Below are positions 21,484 through 32,342 of a stretch of 64,000 bases of DNA, piece after piece; the stretch's first letter is position 1; each line of letters opens with the position of its first letter. Under the pieces are notes generated by a model. The model searched no databases. It saw only the letters and a list, made by a program, of their open reading frames with translations, and was not told the origin of the DNA. Origin of the DNA: Diplocarpon mali (Eukaryota > Ascomycota > Leotiomycetes > Helotiales > Drepanopezizaceae); NCBI GenBank assembly GCA_024741835.1, contig JAENRP010000222.1, positions 3,896-67,895 of the forward strand, read 5' to 3'. The translations under genes and the position numbers were made by a program.

Positions 21484-23090
21484 ATGTATTTCCCTCTCCC
21501 TCATCTGCTGCTGGGCTTCTTGCTGGCCGCCAGCCCGACCGGGGCCGCCTCGACGGGCCGCCCACCACGACGGCCGCGCGCCGACGTCATGGCCTGCCTC
21601 CGCGCCAGCAATGTTCCTCACATTGTCAAGAACTCGAGCAGCTGGGCCAGCTATGCAACGCCGTACAATCTCCGCCTGGTCTACGAGCCGGCCGTGATCA
21701 CGGTCCCCGAGACCCCCGACCAGGTGAGCGCGTCGGTCACGTGCGCGGCCGCCGCCAGCCTGAAGGTGCAGGCCAAGGGCGGCGGGCATTCGTATGCCAG
21801 CTACTCGAGCGGAGGCCAGGACGGCAGTCTGGTGGTCGACATGGAGAAGTTCTCCTCCATCGACCTGGATCACGGTGAGTGCCGGCCGGAGGAGTCCAGA
21901 TGCGCTCGTCTAACCGGGTCCCAGACACCTTCATCGTCAAGGTCGGAGCCGGCCAGAGGCTGGGGAACGTGGCGACCCAGATCTTCAACCAGGCGCAACG
22001 GGCGCTCCCCCACGGCTCGTGTCCCGGGGTGGGCATCGCAGGCCATGCGCTGCATGGTGGTTACGGCTATGCCTCGAGGAAATGGGGCCTGGCCCTCGAC
22101 GCGGTGACCGGCCTCGACGTGGTGCTCGCCAACGGCACGCAGATCTACACCAGCGCCGACTCCCAGCCCGACCTCTTCTATGCCATGCGCGGCGCCGGCG
22201 ACGCCTTCGCCATCGCCACCTCCTTCTACCTGCAGACCCAGCCGGCGCCGTCCTCGGTCGCCTACTTCACCGTGGGCCTCGCCGCCGCCCTGCAAGACGT
22301 GGAGACGGTGACGGCAGGCTTCGCGGCGCTCCAGGACTTTGTCCTCACCTCGCCGCTCCTGACGGCCAACATCAGCCTGGGCATGTACACCGACAGCGGC
22401 GGCTTGTTCAGTCTCAGCGGATGGTGCCTGGAGTGCGACGTCAGCGCCGTCCGCGCCGCCGTCCTGCCGGCCATGCTCGCCGGCTTCCCGGGCGCCACGC
22501 CCACCGTCTCGAGACAGGGCTGGATCGAGGCGCTCGAGTACGTCGCCTACCCGGAGCCGCTGGAGCAGCCTCTCGGTCACGAGTACAGCCTCCACGAGAC
22601 CTTCTACGCCAAGTCGATCGTCTCCAAGAACGCCCAGCCCCTGACGACCGCCGCCATCCGAGCCTTCTGGGCCTACATGATCGAGAATCGGGGCCGGGGC
22701 CCGTTCTACAGCATCATCGACCTCTATGGGGGGCCCAGCTCGGCCATCAACACCCCGTCCCCGGACTCCGCGGCCTACTCGGAGCGGGACGCCCTGTGGG
22801 TGTTCCAGAACTACGGCTATGCGGCGGGGGGGCAGTCAACCTACGATCCTGCCACCACCCGGCTGCTCGAAGGGCTCAGCGCCGCCGTGGAGGACGCCCA
22901 GCCGCACGGGGAGTTCTCGGGCTACCTGAACTACGTCGATCCGGGCCTGAGCCCGCTGATGGCCGCGGCAGAGTACTACGGGGCGGCGACGTACAACCGG
23001 CTGCTGGACATCAAGGCCCAGGTAGACCCGGCCTTTGTGTTCTGGAATCCGCAGGCCGTCGGCAACTCGGTGGCGCTGCCGTTCGAGTGA
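21484..23090 (+). CDS. secreted AA7 oligosaccharide oxidase (GOOX/ChitO-like)
   Basis: FAD-linked oxidase (FAD_binding_4 plus BBE) that in characterised relatives oxidises the reducing end of oligosaccharides to lactones with H2O2 release, outside the cell. Exons 21484-21874 and 21925-23090 (50-bp intron GTGAGT...CCCAG) give 518 aa. A signal peptide (P-L-P-H-L-L-L-G-F-L-L-A-A) begins the protein. Bicovalent flavin anchors are visible: His in G-G-G-H-S-Y-A-S-Y, and Cys in L-P-H-G-S-C-P-G-V-G-I-A-G-H. G-G-Y-G follows. The BBE end reads Y-N-R-L-L-D-I-K, then F-W-N-P-Q-A. The His/Cys pair fits glucooligosaccharide/chitooligosaccharide oxidases and berberine-bridge-like enzymes, so the substrate is not certain. 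The coding sequence is far more GC-rich, with C/G third positions, than its neighbours. Confidence 0.9.
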
Positions 23091-23851
23091 TGGGATCGCG
23101 CTGCCGCGAGGGCAGTCGTCGGCCTCTGCTGGCACGCATCGTGCAGGAACATGCCCGTTAATGACATAGCAACCATGTAGAAATAAACCAATAACCTAAT
23201 ACATCCATCCTCGAGACAAGTCTCCAGTCTGCAGCCTTCCTAGCCCACAAAAAACAAACCCATCAATTATTCCATTCTGTTGCCTCCCCCCCCCCTCCCC
23301 TTTCTGAATGCCGTTCTCTTCCCGAGCAGAGGCACCAGCTCCTACTCCAGACCGCTGCTGATGGTCGCGCGGCCCCAGCTTCCCAGCTTACCGTTGTCGA
23401 AGGCCCGCCGGGGGTCGTTCTGCGGAGGAGGGACCTGCTTGGAGAGGGGGATGTCCATCACCGCTTGCTTCTTGTTCGTGGGTGTACCTGACGTGCCGCG
23501 TGATAGCTGAACAGTGTGGCCCGTCTGGAACGTCTACACATCGCCGCAGCTGTCGTGCAGCCGGGATCAGTGAGTCGACACGTTGCGGAAGCTAGCTTCC
23601 AAGGCCGAATCTCACACATGAAAACTCGCTTTTGGAAGATTCACTGCAAGATGAATGGAGACGGGAGACTCAGAACCAAGATATCATTTGTAGGGAATCT
23701 ATCCACCCTCTCTGTATTTTCAGGCAGAGGCTCTCCTTCTGAAGAGCTCCGTCGGCGTTTCCGCCCAAATTCTCGCTTAGTCTATGTCTTGTAAATATCA
23801 TCATCACTACTGACGTTAGCGAAGCCCACTCCAACGATACAGATCAGGCGC
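23091..23851. other. convergent intergenic, no gene seen
   Basis: 3' flanks of the AA7 oxidase and the amylase. AATAAA-like sequence occurs at about 23181, shortly after the AA7 stop. No further coding signal. Confidence 0.4.
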
Positions 23852-25429
23852 TTACAATTTGCCAAACTGATCCCTACCCTCAGCGTCCCTGTTCACCCAT
23901 ACCGCCAAGCTGACTCCGGGGCAAGTGAATACTCCATACCCCTCGCTGTCGATCTCGACCTCGCCTTCACTCCATCCAAGCACGTCAGTCCACTTCTCGC
24001 CCGCGTGCATCCCGCCAACATGCATCCTCTTCTCTCCTGGCCCAGCGTTACTCAGGACGGTCGCGCATCCGAACTTCTTATCCCATGTGCCGTACCTGAC
24101 CCAGCCAATACAGGTGGCGTAATCAAAATAGTCCGCTTGTTTGCCATAGGCGTAGAGCTTACGTGCCAGGGTGAGGGAGGGTAGAGCGCCGCCGCAGGAA
24201 GGTGGGAATGGATGCTCGCCTCTAATGCCGTAGAGGTCGCCGTAGAAGACGCAAGGGTAGCCGCTATTGCGGAGGAGGATGAGTGCGTATGCTAGAGGCT
24301 TGAAGAACGGTTCGATTGATGCCTCGAGTGCTTGGTAGGGTTGCGTATCGTGATTCATTACCAAGGTCTATGTAAGTTAGCATTGAGTTTAGCCCAAGGG
24401 TCGGAACGACATACCACAGCGTTAATAGGCTCGGCCTGTACCAACGTACCATCAAACACCTTTCTCAGATCTCCGCCTTCAGTCTTGCTCAGTTTGCTGA
24501 AGTTGTAGACCAGCGGCGCGTCGAAAAGACTGAATTTCTTGCCCATTCGCTCCAGGTACGCACTCATATCAGACAAGCTATCCTTCCAGAATTCGCCCAC
24601 AAAGAACCAACCCTCGCCGTGCTCCTTGTCCAAGGTCGTGATAAACTTCCGGAGAAAGTCCTCGCTGAAATGCTTCACGGCATCGAATCGGATGCCCTTC
24701 AATGTGATCTCCTTGCTCAGCCAAACGCCCCAGTCGATGACATCTTTCTCGACTTCGGGATGCGAATAGTCCAAGTCGGCAAACATGAGATAATCATAGT
24801 TGCCCTTCTCGGCATCGACATCACCGCTCTCAGCCCAACCCTTGGTCTTGTCCCCGAGAATCTTGTAGATGGCGGTCTTCTGGTTGTCGGCATTATAGTC
24901 CGTGCCTGAGAAGTGAAACCAGTGATACTTCTGGGCAGAGTATTTGTCACCTCGACCGGGGAAGTCAAAGCCCAGCCACGCGTCTATCTGATAAGGGTCG
25001 GAAATGGTCTTGTTGCGGTCATCAGAGTCGACTTCTTGAGCCTCACATTTCTCCATGTGATCCGCGGCAGCTTTGTGGTTGAGGACTGGCAGTTGTAGTA
25101 AGTAATTGACTGGCACGGCCAGTTCTAATGATCGTACCTGCGTCCCAATAGATCCCGACACCAACTTCATTAGCCTTCTTTACCAAAGCCACTAGCTCTT
25201 CCCTATTACCCCATTTCGTCCCCTTCGATCCCTTCTGGTCAAACTCGCCGAGATCGTATAGGTCGTAGATGTCATAGCCATTCCCTGAAGGAGAGGAGGC
25301 TTTGCATCCAGGCGGAATCCACATGTTATCGATTCCAGCAGCCTTCAGCTGTGGAGTATGCTTGCGGAGTCTGACCCAATGTTTGTGGTCGTCCGGGACA
25401 TACCATTCGAATGCCTGCATCATTGTCAT
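23852..25429 (-). CDS. intracellular GH13 alpha-amylase (5' exon unresolved)
   Basis: Hydrolyses or transfers alpha-1,4-glucan. No signal peptide is evident and the sequence resembles the intracellular fungal GH13_5 group (A. niger AmyD, Histoplasma AMY1), which is linked to alpha-glucan of the cell wall. Exons 25138-25429, 24415-25085 and 23852-24367 (introns 52 and 47 bp, GTACGA...CAG and GTATGT...TAG) give 492 aa. Motifs in order: M-Q-A-F-E-W-Y; G-I-D-N-M-W-I-P-P; D-A-V-L-N-H-K-A; G-I-R-F-D-A-V-K-H (nucleophile Asp); F-V-G-E-F-W (acid/base Glu); V-M-N-H-D-T-Q (third Asp); and F-Y-G-D-L-Y-G-I. The frame stays open upstream of 25429 to about 25495 (reading P-T-P-E-N-M). The true start is therefore probably in an upstream exon that I could not place. 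Confidence 0.9.
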
Positions 25430-27155
25430 ATTCTCCGGCGTAGGCTTTTGCTCTAGCAGGCTGTCAGCGAGATCTGGAGTGGGCTGGGCTGCACTTGTCT
25501 ACCTGAGTCTACCATATTGCCTGAACCTTCCTGTATCTGGCCGGTGTTTCTCTTGTTTCGATGTTGATGTACGTTGGGACGCAAGACGAGCAAGACGAGT
25601 GGTCAAAGGCCGATACTTTGAATTCGAGGCCGAAGCAAACGCAAAGCAAGCAGATGTTGAGAAGGAAATGAGTGGATAGAAAGAAGACAGCAAGTCCTGA
25701 CAAGATGTATAACACCTTGAAGAAGCGCAGCCTCAGGCCAAGCACCCCGCCATGCAGGTTTGCTCTCCCCCACCAAGGAAACGCCTTCTGCGCCACCTGA
25801 TAAAAAGGTCTTGACCCCTGAGGATTCTGCGGTAGCAAATCGCATGACGTCGGTGGCTATCGCAAGGGGCTCTCGTCAGGAAATCGAACACTTCTTTTCC
25901 ATGCAATTCCCATCCTTCGAGTCGCAATATAGATGCAGATGTATGTACGTACCTATGTACATACACATACATATATTCAACACGTTTCCAAGAACATCCA
26001 AAATGCAGCTGCTTGGAGCTTCGTTGCACGGCATAAACGCTGCTGCAACGCCGTTGGGAATCGTTACGGTGACTGCCCCGGGGCCGAACACGTGGAACTG
26101 ATCTCACCAGAAGCTGCAGCAGGTGTCTTGGTGGGTATGTAAACAAAGGGAAGCGAGAGCCGATATAATAAACATTTCGCGTAAGATTAGCGGCAACGAC
26201 TCGAGAAATCGAGGTGGAACACGGATTTTAGCTGCATAGATACCGACCAAGCCAAGAGATCATGTGCACTCTACCACGTAGGCGGATGTTATCAATATCT
26301 AGTAAGCCTCACATCTGGAGAGGGGGTGAATAGTCAGAAGAATAAGACATGATACATCTCCCTCGGCAAACCTTGCCGCATAGAATCGCCAGTGCACGGA
26401 ATCCAGATAAGAAAACATGCACCGGGCGAGTACTCTATCGGATAATTATCATGCCATTGCCATTGGGTTTCAACAACATTACAATCACCAATTTTTGGTC
26501 GGGGTATTACGCTGCGAGATCCACACCGGCAATGAACGAGATATCGAATATCGGCTTCCCAGGATTATTTAGCATAACTTGTGACTACTATGAGTCTTGC
26601 GATTTTTAACTCGAGATGGTGTGCAAGATTTTGTGGTATGACAGTATCGAGATTCCTAGTATTTGACTTACAAATCGGCTGTTTAAAGCTGGCTATATTC
26701 TATACAAGCAGCTGGGCTCTATTCTATGTCTCCAAAATATCGAAGTGTTTTGGAACTAATATTTGCTGAATGTATATATATATATATATATATATATACT
26801 AGGAAGGAGTAGCAGATCCATGGCATCGCTAATTATAGTCAAATCAGTGTACAAACTCGACTGCAAATATCTTACTAAAAATATTCCCTTTGCAATTGTG
26901 AATTTCTCTCTACTACGTTCTAATACCTTTCCCCAAAACTGGACTGAATAACTGTTGTCAAAGGCAGCTGCTGAGTTGCCGAGCAGCACATTCATCTGTG
27001 TTCCACAAGCGCGTGCTACGTCAGCCAGAGCCCTGACAAGTTGCTCCAGCAACCTAGCTGCATGTGTCAACAACAATTCCTAGTCAGACTCGAACAACAC
27101 AATTTCCACTCAAGAAACTTTGCAACGATAAACCCTCGAGGAAACGGCCAGCAAA
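25430..27155. other. no gene resolved; probable 5' exon of the amylase and promoters
   Basis: The first ~70 bp continue the amylase frame. Beyond that only overlapping short frames. Contains a GTAC/ATAC-rich stretch (25939-25978), an AT-rich segment from 26440 and a (TA)n run at 26772-26797. Confidence 0.4.
26772..26798. repeat. (TA)n microsatellite
   Basis: An uninterrupted TA dinucleotide run of about 26 bp in an AT-rich intergenic region. Confidence 0.85.
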
Positions 27156-29891
27156 ATGCGTCACACGTCTACCCCCAAAGACTTCGAGATACACGTCGAC
27201 CCTTCCTGTCTGTCGGACGGGTCGAGCAAAACCGATCATACACCAGATCTCGCAGAGCAACCTACAACCCAGGAAGACGAAGCGGCGGTCGGGAGGGTCT
27301 CGAACAACCAGGCGATCGTTCATCACGAGTCTTTGGAGGAAAATCAGACAAATACCGAAGGTCCTGCAGAGAATCAAGACATCAAAACTCAGGATGAACA
27401 CCAGGTCAATATACCAGTGCCGCCCTCGCCCCGTAAAGCGACCGTAGAAGATGCGGTGGACGAGGAGAACCATCAAGAGCCTCAACCTGAGCAGGGTACG
27501 AAAGATCGGGCTGAACGAGAACGCCAAATCGAAAGAATCCAAGCACAAATCCACGCAGCAGCACGAGCTGTGGTCGCCAGTATCGAGAAAGATCATTACA
27601 ACGGAGCGCAGGATTCAGAGCTCACCGAACGAACGGAGGAGAGCTACGATAGAGAGGGCACAGAGATGACATATGATGGCACGGATTTGAGCTACGAAGA
27701 AGGGACGGAGCTCACTTATGGCGAGGATGCCAAAGCCACCAGCGAGACGGGAAACGAGCAGCCTTCGAGGCATGAAGACGAAGCATACGAGTCGGATCAT
27801 CAAACTGGACAGGAGAACGGAGATTCCAGCGATCATCACGACGCAGACATCGAGGACGAAGTGTTCAGTCGGTCCAACCACAGCAAACGGAGCAGCATGA
27901 ACTCAGATCTGCACAGCTCGGACGATAATCAGAAGATGCTTACTTCTCCGGTCGTAGGCGAAGAAGCCGGATCTGCCCACGAGAGAGAAACTGTCTCTAG
28001 AATCCCGAGCGCATCTTCATACATGCAGATGCCCACAAACTCAACACCGCGAACTCCAAGTAAGGTACTTTCGCGGCCACCATTTCGAACACCCTCTTCG
28101 GTACGCGCCATGCAGATGTCCTCTCCAACCCAATCCGTATTTTCAGCCCCCCGTTCATCCAAGAGAAACATGCCGACCGTTTCTCGAATCGGCACGCCAA
28201 ACTCCCAGTACTCGCCCTCCAAGCGGACGCCAACCCGCTTCAAGGTAAAAAAAGAGCCTCTCGTCCTCCTTCACGTCACAGTCCTGCCTCTCCAATGGAC
28301 ATACTCGCATCTAATGTCTTCTCCCGAGATACCCACGTCCTTGCAAACCGTCAAGGAAAGCTGGCGACTTCTCCAAGAGAAACTAGGCGACACTGTCCTC
28401 GAACGCGGCATATTACTTCCGCACCCACAAGACTCCTACGAAGTGCTCGAGGAACGTCTTCTGGAAGCTCTCGAATTGCCCGTCCATCCCCGCGCAAAGA
28501 TCTTGAAATGTGGTCATTATATGGGACCTTCCGACAGCGAGTCTCCCAGCTCGGATGAAGAGGCTGCAGAGGATACTTGGGGAACTGAGCCGAAAGAGGA
28601 GAGAAAGTGGTGCGACATCTGCAGGCGGGATGTGCGTCTTGAGACGGTTGGCGATGTTGGTCAGGGGGAGCGTCGATTCCGAGTCAAGGTATACGCGAGT
28701 AACGGCCTTATGAGAGCCGGCGCTTGGATTGCTTGCTGGAGAGAAATGGAAAGGGTTGATGTCGAGCTTGAACCGTACCTTGAGTCACACATGAGCTCAG
28801 ACCTAGAGCATCTAGCTCTTATCGCGCAACCAGAAACAGAAGAGCAGAGAGAGCTTGATGACGGCTTCGTGGACGATGATACAACGGTCGAACACGTGCA
28901 CGACAATGAGGCTGAAAAGCGACGCGAGGAAGAAGAGCGCATACGCGAGGAGGAGGAAGCACGACTACGCGAGGAGGAAACGAGACTCCATGAAGAGGAG
29001 CAAATGCGCAAGCAAAGGGCGCTGGAAGAAGAGCTGCGCCAGCGAATGGTCGAAGAAGAGGAAATGATGAGGAAGAACATGGAAGAGCAACGCATGCACG
29101 AAATCTACTCGCAAGAGTCTCTCGAGCCGAATAATTCTTGCCGTAACTCGTCCAGGATTTCCGTGCACGACGACTCGTCTCTCCCCGAACTGCTACTAGC
29201 TGCTTTTAAAGTCGCAATGCGGGACTCGAAGAACGTGGCCATCGCCGTATTGAGCATGTTGATTTTGCTGCTTGCTTTGAGGCCGAAGAGTGTGCCGGAG
29301 CACACTCACTCGACAGTGGTCATGGATACTGCTTCTCCGTCACAGGTTACGACCACGGTGGTCAAGGAAGTACCAGTCACGGTAGCGGCGCCCGCGCTCA
29401 GAGAACTACCGGCCACGAAAGAAGCAGCACCAAGTCCCATCCTTGAGCAGGTAGCCCAAGTGGTTGCGAAACCTATTGAGCGGGAGCCGGTCACGACTAC
29501 TGTTTTTAGGGAGCTCACTGTGACGGAGCGGATTCCCATTGCTACGTCTACGAACGGAGCTGATAGCCCATCCAAGGTGCTGGAGCCTTGCGAGCCCTCT
29601 TCAAAAGCAGGGACGAGTCCTGCTCCTGTCACCGGCGCAGAAGCAATGGAGGGCACATCATCTTCAACGACGGTCGAGAGTGCTGTGCCAGTCATGAAGA
29701 TCGCAGAGGGGCCATTTAAAGTCGCGGTTGAGCCATTCAATCCAGTCGAAAATCCTCAGGATTTGCCTTTGAACTCGGACGAGAAGATCCTCTCAACTGT
29801 CGAACCTTCCCTCCCCTCGGACTTCGAAGCAGAGTCTTCGGACTCTGCCGCTGAGATTAAACCTATTATCACATCCGAGTCATCTCCATAG
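27156..29891 (+). CDS. large acidic coiled-coil protein with C-terminal-half membrane anchor, unknown
   Basis: Single-exon frame, 911 aa, ATG in good context (AAAATGCG). Residues 1-380 are acidic and disordered, with degenerate E-E-G-T-E-L/T-Y-D-G-T-D repeats around 165-190 and S/T/P-rich tracts. A folded-looking core (about 370-560) contains L-H-V-T-V-L-P-L-Q-W, I-L-K-C-G-H-Y-M-G and K-W-C-D-I-C-R-R-D-V; these cysteines could bind a metal. Residues 585-660 are an almost pure E/R/K coiled coil. One hydrophobic segment follows (about 691-709, V-A-I-A-V-L-S-M-L-I-L-L-L-A-L). The T/V/P-rich remainder carries V-V-K-E-V-P-V-T-V-like repeats. I recognise a conserved fungal arrangement but no characterised function. 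The single late membrane helix suggests anchoring to an organelle membrane with the N-terminal part cytosolic. Confidence 0.8.
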   Translation: MRHTSTPKDFEIHVDPSCLSDGSSKTDHTPDLAEQPTTQEDEAAVGRVSNNQAIVHHESLEENQTNTEGPAENQDIKTQDEHQVNIPVPPSPRKATVEDAVDEENHQEPQPEQGTKDRAERERQIERIQAQIHAAARAVVASIEKDHYNGAQDSELTERTEESYDREGTEMTYDGTDLSYEEGTELTYGEDAKATSETGNEQPSRHEDEAYESDHQTGQENGDSSDHHDADIEDEVFSRSNHSKRSSMNSDLHSSDDNQKMLTSPVVGEEAGSAHERETVSRIPSASSYMQMPTNSTPRTPSKVLSRPPFRTPSSVRAMQMSSPTQSVFSAPRSSKRNMPTVSRIGTPNSQYSPSKRTPTRFKVKKEPLVLLHVTVLPLQWTYSHLMSSPEIPTSLQTVKESWRLLQEKLGDTVLERGILLPHPQDSYEVLEERLLEALELPVHPRAKILKCGHYMGPSDSESPSSDEEAAEDTWGTEPKEERKWCDICRRDVRLETVGDVGQGERRFRVKVYASNGLMRAGAWIACWREMERVDVELEPYLESHMSSDLEHLALIAQPETEEQRELDDGFVDDDTTVEHVHDNEAEKRREEEERIREEEEARLREEETRLHEEEQMRKQRALEEELRQRMVEEEEMMRKNMEEQRMHEIYSQESLEPNNSCRNSSRISVHDDSSLPELLLAAFKVAMRDSKNVAIAVLSMLILLLALRPKSVPEHTHSTVVMDTASPSQVTTTVVKEVPVTVAAPALRELPATKEAAPSPILEQVAQVVAKPIEREPVTTTVFRELTVTERIPIATSTNGADSPSKVLEPCEPSSKAGTSPAPVTGAEAMEGTSSSTTVESAVPVMKIAEGPFKVAVEPFNPVENPQDLPLNSDEKILSTVEPSLPSDFEAESSDSAAEIKPIITSESSP

Positions 29892-31227
29892 AGCTTCTAC
29901 GTATACCCTGAGGTGGACCAAACACAACGGCACTGCACCAGACGACCTGCATAAATCGGATTGACCAGCATCTAAGCGAGCGGTGCTTTTATCTCGCACT
30001 CAGTCACCAACTTCAGACGACCTTCAACACTCATTATCTTCGGATACATTCTATAATTACAGCATACCGGAAGCCGTGGCCATGGACCACAGGGGTTAGT
30101 GATGGGCGCGGCGAAACTTGTATGCGAGTGCCTTTGAATATTTGACATAGCTCACGATTGTCACATTTGAAATCATTAGTTTGGTCTTGCGGAGATACCT
30201 TGTAGTTACTTGGCTTTGCTTGATGGTTGCCGAGTTGGATATAAGGGAGAATATCATGATTTATGACAGATTGTCTAGTCCTTGTTGCTGAGCCTGACGT
30301 AAAGCTTGTCCTTGATGTATTTTGGGGAGGAAGCAGCATTATGAATGGCATAATACTCGCTCATCAATGCAGTGCTTATCGACCGTCGGTGTCATTTTTA
30401 TGGATCTTCCCTGCTGCAATTTTAAGAGTCACCAGAGCTCAACAGTACGTCTCGGTTTGCGATGAGCGAGCACTTGATAATTTCTGAGGAAGGCATAGTG
30501 TTGCAGACGTTACCTTGGGTAATAAAACTAGTCTCTTTGCCGGTGCGTTGGGATATTCGCCTACAGTCTTTGGTGTTAAGGTATCCGATAACATTTTTTT
30601 TACGCGAGGTGGAAAAGGGGAACGATGTTCTCTAGCGAGAAGCATGGACAATGCAGTGTCCGGACAAATACACGCCACAGCTCTGCTACTTCTGATCAGA
30701 CTCCTGCTTCAATAATCTGACGCGAGAGACTACTTGCAACAATGGCCTCTTGCCAGTAAGTGACATCTATAGCTTCGGTTGCTCCCCGCGATTACTTTTG
30801 GAGCCTTTGGGTGGCTTTGAGATGATCCTTGGCACTCGACTCCGGCACAGTCTTCAGCCTAGCAGAGCTTCCTGATGGGAACTTGATGTTTTGCCTCGAC
30901 GCTCCTCAGCGAAGGATCTTTTTCGAATGTCGCATAGCGAGCACAGCGGAAGCAACAACCCTGAGCAGAACGCAGAGACCTCTGATCGTGAGGTGTTTAG
31001 CTTGGCGCCCTGCCCAAGGTATAATAAGTAAGCCCCTGCAAAGCTTCATCAGGCTCCGTGGATCACACGGCAAGTCAACCTTCCCCGCTCCCGCGCCTCA
31101 ATAGCTCTAAACTTCACGGACCGAGGAAGGCGAGCGAGAGAGCGACGCTGGGGCGCAATAACCAGAGACAGGTGCCTCACCGATCGATAACCGAATTTCA
31201 GTCGAGAGGCAAGACGAGGAGCCAGAA
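29892..31227. other. no gene recognised
   Basis: Intergenic; short frames only. No domain, repeat or RNA gene seen. Confidence 0.4.
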
Positions 31228-32342
31228 ATGAGTGCGAGCTCAGCAACCAGCGTAAGCCCCGCTGCGAATGGGAGTGGATACGGGGCGTCGCCGTCGCAGC
31301 TACCGCCGCCGAAGCAGGTGCGTTTCGTGAATATTGAGGGCCCGCCGCCTATGAAGAGGAGGAGGATAGACGCTGCGTATGCTTCTCTGCGATTTTGCTT
31401 CGAGTAAACTAGGTTTAATAGAAAATGAAGATATCCTGGCCGATGTAGAATTGGACAGGTGCAAGACCTGCAGGAAACGAAGAACGCGATGTGACGGCAG
31501 AAAACCACTGTGCTCTTCCTGTACGGACAATGCATATGAATGTTATAAGGTACGAGCAAGGGCCCATGAAGAAGGACAGGCATAGTAGCGATGCTGGGAT
31601 CCGGAGGGAAAACGGCGACGAGGAGGATAAAGAAGAGCCCACAAGCGCGGAGTAGCCTGCGACGATAAGCGTAAACGGTCATGTACGTCGAGAGGCGCAG
31701 GAAATCTATTCAGCGGTATGTTTAGGAGTAGGGGAGATGGACTTGAGCCATCATCTCCAGAGCGCACCTCGGTCAAAACGAAATGATTCGCGGAATGGCT
31801 GGAACCAGGCGCGCTCCAAGTCTGCGGATTACAGCGATAGTGCTGTATCTTCTGACCGCGCGCAGAGTATGTCGCGCTCAAAGCCAGAGAGCCAAAAGAC
31901 ACTGACCTTCTCAGCTTACGCCGTGGCTTTTCCGGCGCCGAGATACGCCGCAGTGACAGCCGGTCATGCCTCGACATCTGACGCGGAGATGCATCTCGGT
32001 CCTCCAACCCCCCCGCGCGTGTACGCGACCCTGAGCTCGCAATGCTCGCTCGAGCGTGCTCCGCGAAACCTGGCATCCCCGCCGCAAGACTCCGGAGGCG
32101 AACCTGCACGCGCTGGCTCCAGTGCCTCTCGGGGTTCGACCTCCGCGGGGAACGTCGGCGACATGGTGCTGGAGAGCCAAGAGATCGACATGGCCTCGAT
32201 GAGCGAGGATATGATGATGTGGCTCGAGTATCTGCCTCACGTATTGAATTTCTTGGACAGCGGTAGCGCTACAGACGCGGCTGGTCACGAGTTGGAGAAG
32301 AGCGTCGACGTGACGGGTCCGGGGCTGGAGGGGGATCGTTGA
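31228..32342 (+). CDS. Zn2Cys6 transcription factor, gene model partly uncertain
   Basis: Nuclear DNA-binding regulator by family. Exon 1 starts at the ATG at 31228 (M-S-A-S-S-A-T-S) and ends with the basic M-K-R-R-R-I-D-A-A. An 82-bp intron (31377-31458, GTATGC...GACAG) joins it to a complete zinc cluster: C-K-T-C-R-K-R-R-T-R-C-D-G-R-K-P-L-C-S-S-C, then E-C-Y-K. After this the frame stops at 31585, unless a further intron beginning GTACGA at 31552 is used; I could not place its acceptor. The last part (31737-32342) is open and ends with an acidic segment (I-D-M-A-S-M-S-E-D-M-M-M-W-L-E-Y-L) that could be an activation region. No Fungal_trans domain is seen. It could be a short regulator or a truncated one. 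Confidence 0.6.

Noticed and set aside
20662..21485. Several long frames on both strands in the GC-rich region
   Set aside because: Expected from high GC and few stops; Arg/Pro/Gly-rich composition and one runs through N bases.
22019..23161. 380-codon plus-strand frame overlapping the AA7 oxidase
   Set aside because: Shadow frame of the very GC-rich AA7 exon, rich in Arg/Pro/Gly, with no motif.
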